NCBI RefSeq assembly: GCF_022376445.1 | Contig: NW_025955054.1 | Coordinates: 92,640-156,639 of the forward strand | From: Fomitopsis serialis | Lineage: Eukaryota > Basidiomycota > Agaricomycetes > Polyporales > Fomitopsidaceae | Reading direction: 5' to 3' | Length of the DNA: 64,000 nucleotides | Shown here: positions 55,858-64,000 of the stretch, piece after piece | Layout: every line of letters starts with the position of its first letter | Position numbering within the stretch: position 1 is the stretch's first letter | Translations under genes and position numbers: made by a program | The notes under the pieces: generated by a model | Told to the model about the DNA's origin: nothing | The model's database searches: none | What the model saw: the letters and a program-made list of their open reading frames with translations, nothing else

Positions 55858-55959
55858 GGACGTGTCCGAGATGACATGGCACCAGGTGCTGGCAGGCCTA
55901 TGTATAGAATACCTGTAGTTAGCGCAAAAGGGTGTATACATGAAAGGCCTGTACTTACC

Positions 55960-56162
55960 GCGGGCTGCTCCTCATACATGAGCCGCCACTCGCTCATGTA
56001 TAAGCGAGGCGCCGTGCTCACTACCCAAAGAGGCAGCTGCCCTTTGGGGACAGCTTCATCAGGAAAAACCCATTTCTCTTGAGTGCACTTGTAAGGAATA
56101 TGCCATACTTGCCAAGTAAATATGGGATTTCCCTGTTCTTTCAAGTGCACCAAGGATGCCAA
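55960..56162 (-). other. Exon-like open segment of unknown origin
   Basis: The minus strand reads LVHLKEQGNPIFTWQVWHIP and then PLWVVSTAPRLYMSEWRLMY with a GTAAGT donor after EEQPA at about 55963. It has no ATG at its head and cannot be spliced in phase to the DUF6589 exon I called. It may be an exon of a separate gene fragment or the true first coding exon of the DUF6589 gene by a route I did not find. The stretch 56163-56335 holds nothing visible. Confidence 0.35.
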
Positions 56163-56335
56163 AAGCCTCTCATGTCATAAAAGCTACCCACTAACCTTGG
56201 GTCCCTTGTCCACGAGTGCACGCTTACCTTTACTGCTTGAAACAAGTTAAGAAAGTGCATCAATGTTACCTACGTGGTTCTATGCTGATTTTGTTGGTAT
56301 GCTATAGGAAGTCTCCCATTGACCACACTATTCTA

Positions 56336-57819
56336 TTAGCAGTACATTGCCAGTACTAGGGACCACAGGCTGTTGCCCACCTGCTCATCTATCCTACACA
56401 CCAATACACGCCAGACATCCAAGTCTGTCCTCTTACCCGCGCTGACAACCACGCCTTCCTGCTGGCTCACTTTCACGTTGGCCGCCTCGTCGAGCCGGGA
56501 GCGAAGACACTCTGAACTCCGCACGACGGCCTCCCGAAGCTCGGCGCTCCGCTCGTCAATGCCACCAGAGAAGACGATTGCGTCCGCCCTCCCGCCCAGC
56601 CTCCTGTCCACGACTCGGAACAGATCAAACTTGAGCTTCCACGTGGCCTTGCTCTGCCAGTCCACGACATCCCTGCCCTTCATTGCCCCCTGCTGCTGCA
56701 AGTGCTCCTGCATGTTCTTCACGACCTCATTGAAATCCGACGTCCCGGTGAGCGCCTTCCACCCCGACTCGGTGTTGAGGATCTCCTCGGCCTGCGTGAC
56801 ACGCACGTCGACAGTTTGGTCGTGGGTGATCCATACAGCGCGGTTCCTGTAGTGGAAGATGAGGGACAAGTCGACAAGCCCGCTACGTGTCGCGCCCGGG
56901 AGGCCAGAGACGGGCGTGAGCCCCATGGACGTATCGAGAGACTGTCCGTTCCGGATGGCACAGATGCTGGCCCCGGAACCGAGGTGCATGACGATGAGGT
57001 TGAGAGCGGACGTGTCCTAGGCGAATGTGAGGTTGCAGTTTAAGTACACCGAGCAGATGACACACCTTTTGCAGATAATGACCAACAGCACCGAGGATGT
57101 ATGCATCTGGGGACGTGGCTCAATGGTGACATTCAACGCAATGGCTCTCGCACTCACAACTCGGGCCACGGAAGCCGTACTTCTTCCGTCCGCGCTTATG
57201 GGCAACCTCCGGATTGATCGCATAGCGAGCGACGTGCAGGGGTATCGACCTGTGGAACGAGGTATCAAAGTATGCGATAGAGCTCGCCTTCGGAAGAGAG
57301 TCGATGGCGCTCTTCATGACTGAGAGCGCAGCGCCGTTGTGGCTGCATAGACAATCACTCGCACGTCCGTACGTATCGAACAAGCGAACTACTCACAGTG
57401 GAGCGAGATCAGACAGGTTCTCAATATGTTGGTAGCTCTCCGAGTTGATGATTACAGGCTCAAAGTAGTCACCGCCATGCACGACACGATGGCAGACGTG
57501 CACGATGGACTCCCGTTTGATCTTGCTCTCGTTCTTCAGATGCTCGAGGAAGTAGGCGAACGCAGCTGCGTGGTCCTTGATCCTGTCTACAGACTCTTTC
57601 TTTGCCTCGCGTCCTTCATTGTGAGACGCGAGTTTGAAGGTGAAGGAGGCGGTTGGTGACGAGATGTTCGTGATGCTAGACGTCAGGAGCAGCTCGACGA
57701 CGTCCTGTCCTGAGCTTTCCGCACGTTCGTCAGCGCGGCGGTAGAGGGATATCTTCAGGAAGACGACCCACATTCACGGCGAGGATGAGACCGCTCTTCG
57801 GTGGGCGATGCTCGGGCAT
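56336..57819 (-). pseudogene. Acetate kinase with N-terminal frameshift
   Basis: Exons 57819-57397, 57342-57158, 57107-57067 and 57016-56336. Acetate kinase interconverts acetate plus ATP and acetyl phosphate, working with phosphoketolase in fungi. Conserved pieces are clear: HRVVHGGDYFEPVIIN, AYFDTSFHRSIPLHVARYAI, MHLGSGASICAIRNGQSLDT, MGLTPVSGLPGATRSGLVDL and IVFSGGIDERSAELR. The start MPEHRPPKSGLILAVNVG runs into the family's N-x-G-S-S-S-L-K motif, but two single bases are missing there (about 57760-57768): SSLK appears as VVFLK in another frame, and the ATG frame stops soon after. A downstream ATG (57773) would give a protein without the substrate-binding N-terminus. The C-terminus (VWRVLVCRIDEQVG) is unusual. 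No phosphoketolase gene is seen nearby. A sequencing error is possible. Confidence 0.85.
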
Positions 57820-59739
57820 GGCTGGTGTTGCGTTGTTGAGTGCGTGGAGACGTCGCTCAGCGTTGCGTACCTCTTATGCTGATGACTGCGACCTAATGTC
57901 ACTGCAGCACGCGTCCAGCATGCGCGAATGCGTGGACTGCAGTATGTACGTCGAGATGCTCATCCAGCACGGTGGATGTGAGAGGTGATGGCTGCCCACT
58001 GGCAGGGCTGATCCGGTGCCGCTGCGGACACCGGCTGGGGATTGGAAGACTGTCAGTAGCGATGAGACGGTTCATGGCACCTGAGAACTTACGAGGGGAG
58101 GGGGGACCCCGGAGTTGAGGTTGGGCGAGTTCGGGACATCAGCAACGACAGACCGGTTGACCGCCTCGCCGGTGAGGATGGAGACCGCGATGACGGGGCT
58201 GCGTGAGTAAGTTGCAAACTCGACGATGAGTAGAGAAGCACTAGTGCGTGTTGTCATCTTGATCTTCGTCGTTAGTGTGTACATCAAGCTTAAGGTTCGG
58301 CGCACTCACACAACTGTGTCAAAAAACGCCAGACGCGCAGCGATACACGGCCAACGTGTTGCCGTATGTAGCATCAGGTATGACATATAAGTCGTCCCGA
58401 GTGACGGAAGTGCCGTCTTCTTGGCCAGCAGGGCCCACGACGGACATCTCAGTCGTCGATATATGCATGCTACGACTGGCGACGGTCCCAATGGCGGCGG
58501 CGGGTACATCTAGTAGGGGCATACCTTACAATATCGAGTCTTCGCTCTTCTCTACGCGCTCTCCTCTCATCCTTCTCCTTCCAGGTTCCTTGTGGGTCGC
58601 ACGGTCGCCTCGGTCGACACTGCACTTGTGCGCGCGTTGTACAAGTCTTGGTCGCATGACTGACTTGCGTACCAGCAGATTCGCGTGGGCGCTACCAGAC
58701 GTTGCCAGAGCCGAGTGGTAGAGCAAGGAAGAAAACAAGAGGTGGCCAGGTGAACGTTGAGTGGCCGAGAGAGGTGATGGTGGTCTTGTACCACTTCCAG
58801 CGGTGCCGGATGGAGCGGGTAGCAGAATGGCTGGCAGTGATCATTCAGCTGAACAACTCTAGATCTGTGCTCGCGGGCTGGTTGGGACGACACTAGTGGC
58901 TTGACATTCTGCGACTCGAAATTGGCTGGTTGACGACAGAGCAGGCGGTCAGAAGACAGAGACGGGAAGATAACTCAGAGGGCGGGCGAGTGGGAGAGAA
59001 ACTGGACAGGCGAGAAAGTGGGATGCCGGGCGAGAAGGCAGCCGGGCAAACAGGCAAGAACGCAAGCAGAGAGGCGAGAGGAAAGGCAGGAAAGCCAGAG
59101 GGCAGGTCGACCGTGGTGCGAGTTAGCGGTTTATACAAGTGCGAAGCGCTCACTTCAGCGAATGATTGCAGTAAGATTGCAGCCACTAACACGGTACACT
59201 TATACTTATTTATGGATGATTCTTGCTGCTCCGAGATCTCTCCCTTGCGTCTGCCTTCTGCCTCTTCTCCTCGATATCATCTTTGTCTCGCCCTCGCGTA
59301 CCTACCGCGGATCTTCAGGACATGCAGACGGGCCCATCTGCAAGAGACGGGGTGTGTACATTGGGCTGGCACATAACCTTCAGGCTGCGTGAGCCGCAGC
59401 TTGTAGGAGCTTCAGCGGTGCACCAAGAGCATCGCTGGAGGCGCATAAACCAGGTGAGTGCCCGCTAGTCCGGCTCGACAGCCCCGATATCAGCTTGATG
59501 AGCCCGCCGCATACAAGCCTGCTTGCTTCGAGCAGAGTGAGCTGTATGGCTATCTACACATCGTCAACAAGCAACATCATCGAGGGGCTAGGAAAGCCCG
59601 GGCCTCCTCCCAAGCCGTCCGCTCCCGCTCCCTACCCTTCTCGCGCCCTCTCCGAATCTCCATTGATTTCTCTAATCCATCACCCATCCCTCGCGCCACG
59701 CCTTCTCAGTCTCCGGAGGCGGGTCCTCCCCCTCCACCG
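57820..59739. other. No complete gene
   Basis: Minus-strand stretches 58522-58320 (starting MPLLDVPAAAIGTVASRS) and 58250-58080 (starting MTTRTSASLLIVEFATYSRS) look like exons but cannot be joined into a known protein. The region 58960-59110 is a purine-rich, GGCAGG/GAGAGG low-complexity stretch on the plus strand. No RNA gene or mobile element is seen. Confidence 0.3.
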
Positions 59740-60140
59740 TCCTCGGCAGCACGTCCTCCGCAAACTCACCATCCACCTGCGTCCCCCCCACCAATGTCGA
59801 CGTCGCCGATGGGCACGGTCTTGACGTCCTCGCCGGGGGAACGCGTCGCGCATGATCGTGTCCGTGACCGCACACACATCCATCATCACGCCTGCGAGCA
59901 CGCCACGCGCGCCCACTGCTGCCCACTCGCTCACGGAGAAATTCGCACCGTCCACCCCACCGTGTCGAGCACCCGCCCGCCGAGCGTGCGCAGGTGTCCC
60001 AGCGCGGGATCGTACCATGGAGCGCTCGGCTCGGCGCGGTGCCCGAGCGAGGTCGCCACGAGCGATGTCGGGAGCGTGGACGTCTCGCCCGTCGGCACCG
60101 CGCGTGTGGAGGGATCGAGCATCGTGTGCACGAGCGTGAG
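59740..60140 (-). pseudogene. Decayed unknown gene
   Basis: The minus strand has protein-like sequence in three successive frames: TMLDPSTRAVPTGETSTLPT and GHLRTLGGRVLDTVGWTVRI, then FSVSEWAAVGARGVLAGVMM, then GEDVKTVPIGDVDIGG, then a run ending GEFAEDVLPRTVEGEDPPP. Frame changes occur near 59943, 59838 and 59790 within unbroken text and no introns fit. I do not recognise the family; the layout (an alanine/glycine-rich hydrophobic centre) would suit a dehydrogenase-like fold but that is a guess. The stretch 60150-60523 holds a pyrimidine-rich low-complexity region (about 60220-60350) and no gene. Confidence 0.45.
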
Positions 60141-60523
60141 GTGGGCGGCTGCTCTTGCCTGCTTTGTTCTCTCAATTGCTGTTCCACCTGTTTCACGGGT
60201 GAGTCCGCATGTTCACCTGCCTGCTCTCCGGCATGTCCGCTTGCCCGTTCGCCGCTCCTCAGCTCTCCCGCTCATTCTTCCGCTTGCTCGTTCGCCCGCT
60301 TACCTGTCCACCCACCTACTTGGCTGCTCGCTCGCCCGTCTGCATTTCCCCCGCCTAATCCTGCGCCGTCATGGACCGTCATAGATAGTTAATGTTCTCT
60401 ACCGTACAACTAATATATTTCATATGATGTTGCTTCTACTATGCGTGCTGCCGACGACTGTGAACGACCGATAAGAGCAGTGTATCATTATATTGTGTGC
60501 CCGGAAAGTATAGTACGACTACT

Positions 60524-63500
60524 CTACCACAATGTCTGGTAGGCATATTTACTAGCCCAATTGTTCAGTAAAAATCGGGAGGCACGATCAAGCACCGAGT
60601 CTGAGGTCCAGTTGTGTACAGAAGCATCCTCGTAGTCTACTGTAGCCTGAGGAGCATTCGCGGTAGCGCGAGAGACGGTACTAGGAAGCGCGGTATCAAC
60701 TGACATGACTGACGAATAGAACTCAACGGCACGATTTCTCCGGTGGGGTGTCCATTTGCACGAACGGGCATCTTGTTGACCTCGTACATCATGTGCACTG
60801 GATCAGCACTCGACGCCAATTTACCGTACCATTCTATGTACGCTAGAGGTCCCCCTTGCTCCATGCCGCAGGTGCGTGAATTTCCTGTAGTGTTTGTACG
60901 TCGTGGATTTTCTTTGGCAGTCGGAAGATTACACGCAGCCTGCCTATCCGCGTCCCTGCAGAGTTGGTACATATATGTTAGACAATCACCCATGTGTTTG
61001 CTCACAATAAAACAGAACTTACCTTGCATTCCAGTGGCTTCTCCGTCCTCCCCGCGCAGACCACCACCGTGTCAATCTGGCTGGCTGGCTTCCACCAGCC
61101 GGCCTTGCCTTGACGCTATCCCTCTCCTCCTTGTTGTCGGAGAGGGATGCGACTCTGAACTTGAAGCCGTGGAACACGTCCAGACGGGCGAACGGGAGGT
61201 AGGTACTCGCCTTCTCTAATTCTTTGGGACTGAGTGGGCGGCCTAGCTTCAGCGAGTACACGTATTGGGAGAGTGCGGAGGAAAATCCAGGTGCGTTGTG
61301 TTTCTCCTCGACGGAAAGCAGGGATTGCCGGGATACGGAAGGGTGTTTGGGTAGCTGGATACCGGGGGTATGATGTTTGCCTCCGTGCGCGTCGCGGGCA
61401 CCGAACTCGCTGGAGCTCTCAGCGTCAGCGTCAGCGTCGGAATTGTTCGTGTCGGTGCCGAGTCTGCGCTGAAGCGTATCGTACATCGAAACCTTCTCGC
61501 GGCGTTCGAGCCACTTGATCATCTGGGGCCGGGCGTCATGGTGGTTCGATGCACGCCATGCTTTCTTCGCGAGGTCGATATGGAGCCTTTCGAACATCTC
61601 GGTATTGAAGTTGTCGGTGGTCCCGAGGTTCCGGATTGATTCGACGTAGTGCAGGAGTGAGTGGATCTTCGGTATGTTCATATGTTCGCGTACACCGAGT
61701 TCCTTTAGAATGTGCTTGTTTTGATGGAATACCTTCAGGGATTCTTCCATGTAACCCAGTGTCGTATCGTCGTGAGTCGGATACTGAGCGAGATAAATGA
61801 AATCAAGAAGGGAACGGAAGGTGAGCATGGCTGCCTTGGGAACACGTCCGACAAGGCACCCTAGGAGGACACGAGCGATGTCCTTGCGTTCCCCCCCAGA
61901 GACCTGGGACAGCGCAGAGATCCCATTCTTGAAGTGCCGCGTGCCGTACGCAGGCGGAAGGGAGCGTATACGCTGATCCAGCTCCTTGGGGTCCATGATT
62001 TCACCGCACCACTCCAGAATGTGCTTGAATACACCCTGGTATAGCTGGTGTAGCACGTCTGGAGTGATGCATGAGTGATATTAGTGAACGGTAGGTCCTT
62101 CCAGAATGGATTGATGGCGTAACCCGATACGTTGTACTCCTTGCAGGCAGTGGAGAAGGCCGCTGAGTCTCTGCCACCTTCTCCCTGGCTTTACGGAGTA
62201 CATCGAGGGTCCATATCTGCGTGCGTGGTATTCGCGCAGCAGCATCCTCGAGCCCAGTTTCGGGACACTGACACCAGGGCATGTACCGTACTTGGCGCAC
62301 CCGACCAAACACTGCTCAGGGTAGTCAGCGACGTAGGATGCTAGGATTGGATGAACTCGTCGGATTTTTCCATCGCCGCCCGTCACGTCAACACCCTCCT
62401 TGCCAGCTTGGACAAGAGGTTCCAAAATCATCCGGATGGACGCGTGGAACAATTGCTGAACCAAGGCCTCTGCTTTCTCTCAGTGAGGCCGGTTGAGTCG
62501 ACCTTGTCGACGGAGAGGTAACCGATCAAGATGCATGCGTGCTCAGACGGCTTACGGCGTAATTCTTTAGGTATGTTGCCAAGAGTCATGTAGACTGGAT
62601 AAGCGGCCTTGCTGCCCGAGAATTGGGTGAGTTGAGTCTTGTCGGTTGCAATGATGACTGGTGCTACGGCTGATCCACTAGGGAGGAGGCTCTGGTTGTT
62701 TGTACTATTCTGAGTAAAATAGAATGAGTGTAGTAGGCGGACGTACTTACCTGAACCGCGTTCCACCATTTTCCAGTCCACATCTCCGTATAAATTCGAT
62801 TCTTACGCGTAGAGTTTGAGAATATCCTACTGGGCCGGTAAACGATGCGGTCCGCGTGAGCTGGGTTGCCTAGCAAGGCCTTGATGGCCTGTATGATGTC
62901 GCGGAATTGGACAAGGTGCGTCTCACCAGGCCGATCCTTGAATGAGATCCATCGCTCCTGCCAACCAGCCCTCTCCGGGATGGCATCGACTTTCTGTAAC
63001 AGTGCTCTATTGTTGTGGTATGACAAGCCTAGCTTATCTTTAACCTGACGTGTACATTGGGTGAGCTTCTCCGAGTCCAGTCATAGAGATACAATAATAC
63101 TTACTTGAGGTATGCGCAGAAAACGATCCACAGCACCTTGCCCTATCCCCTCCTTGATGAACCATTTGGCTATCTCCCAGTCCGTCTCGCCACTGAATGG
63201 ATCCCATACCGCACCGCAGACGTGTGGTCTTGCACATCTACAAGTTTGTCAGGATGAGCAAAGTACTTCAAGATCTAGACAAATGGGTACTCACCGGCAC
63301 CGGCACCTTCGGTCTCACGGAGAAGTGTTTTCTCCACATCTCCCTGACCGTCTCTCCCTCACCCTTGATTTACCAGCATCCCTATTTACTTCTTCACCCG
63401 TTCGTCTTCATCGTCATCCAGTGAGACGGCCGTACGCCGTTTTGGTGCTGACGGTGAAGACGTGGATGGTGCGGAAGATGTGATGCGACGCGGCTGGGTC

Positions 63501-63985
63501 CAGCAATAGGAACGAAGTGATATAACTCGTCGTATTCCTCATCTTGTCGCTCTCTTCATCGCTTTCTTCTTCTGACGTCTTCATGACCGAAATCTGTAGA
63601 TGTGTCATAAGCGCTGACTCATACACAGACTGCGTGAATAGCTCACCTTGAGAATACTGTACGTCTTCGTGACTTGAATCGTCTATGCTATGCTCGCGTT
63701 GTGGAGTAGAGTGCCTTATCTGCGGTCAGTTAAACAACATTAACACACAATACAGATTGCGCACCTTGACCGGTCCTCAATTTCCTCAATTTCATCCCCA
63801 GATGCGTCGGACAGAGGCTCCTCGTCCCGGTTAAGTTCCCGCAGCTTTCCCTTCTTGTACCACGCACAACTGCGGCTGGTAGATTGATGGGAAATGAGGC
63901 CTTGCATGCTGTCGAATGGTCGGTTGCATGCGTCACATGTTGGGCCCAACAAGTCGGCCAAAGAAAATAACCGCCTCTTAGGCAT
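60524..63985 (-). pseudogene. Plavaka-type transposase, frameshifted
   Basis: Starts at ATG 63985 (MPKRRLFSLADLLGPTCDAC, a C2H2-like finger with H-x-S and C-A-W). Further exons have family motifs in order: AKWFIKEGIGQGAVDRFL, ISFKDRPGETHLVQFRD, MWTGKWWNAVQ, PVIIATDKTQLTQFSGSKAA, YPVYMTLGNIPKELRRKPSE, ILASYVADYPEQCLVGCAKY, then MLHQLYQGVFKHILEWCGEI, HDDTTLGYMEESLKVFHQ, NIPKIHSLLHYVESI, TDNFNTEMFERLHIDLAKKA and GPLAYIEWYGKLASSADPVH. The C-terminus SRFLLNNWASKYAYQTLW ends at 60524. Clear one-base frameshifts occur near 62466, 62280 and 60868, with others near 62075 and 63395, so it cannot make a full enzyme. It belongs to the CACTA-like Plavaka family of fungi. Terminal repeats were not seen; the right end may lie beyond the window. 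Confidence 0.88.
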
Positions 63986-64000
63986 CCCTGACGCATATTT

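Overview
The window looks like nuclear DNA of an agaricomycete basidiomycete, probably Polyporales-like (inference). The support is: genes cut by many 45-60 nt introns with GTRAGT donors and YAG acceptors, F-box and MYND-finger family proteins, and fungal KDZ, Plavaka and DUF6589 transposase families. There is no sign of bacterial organisation. I worked out exon structures by hand from splice signals, reading frame and protein family conservation.

Left third (1-26.9 kb): an orphan WD40 fragment (-), an F-box protein (-), a complete secreted serine carboxypeptidase (-, 7 exons), an RRT8/EI24-like membrane protein (-, 4 exons), then a rearranged block. That block holds a MYND-finger gene (+), a dead 3' piece of a carboxypeptidase (+), a broken MYND copy (-) and an intact MYND paralogue (-). 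The two intact MYND genes are the arms of an inverted duplication of about 1.8 kb. After about 3 kb without a clear gene comes a delta-12 fatty-acid desaturase (+) with 15 exons, including exons of 8, 14 and 21 nt.

Middle (26.9-51.5 kb): a mobile or accessory region. Two diverged direct copies of about 950 bp (27.53-28.47 and 50.49-51.46 kb), each ending in the same 238 bp, enclose about 22 kb. Inside are a 437-codon frame with an unrecognised repeated domain (-), a KDZ transposon module of four genes (30.97-41.15 kb), and about 7.9 kb of almost continuously open minus strand (42.86-50.75 kb). The last encodes a diverged repeat protein whose end matches the unrecognised domain. Clusters of an ATGTATCAG/CATACATC motif lie at the edges of these units.

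Right third (51.5-64 kb): a copia-like 3' LTR that lies in an intron of, and apparently truncates, a DUF6589 transposase-like gene (-); an acetate kinase (-) with a frameshift in its N-terminal motif; a decayed unknown gene (-); and a frameshifted Plavaka-type transposase (-) running to the window edge.

The housekeeping-type genes (carboxypeptidase, membrane protein, desaturase) are complete and independent. Most of the rest is transposon-derived or in decay. The best candidate for something undescribed is the repeat-protein family in the 27.5-51.5 kb region.
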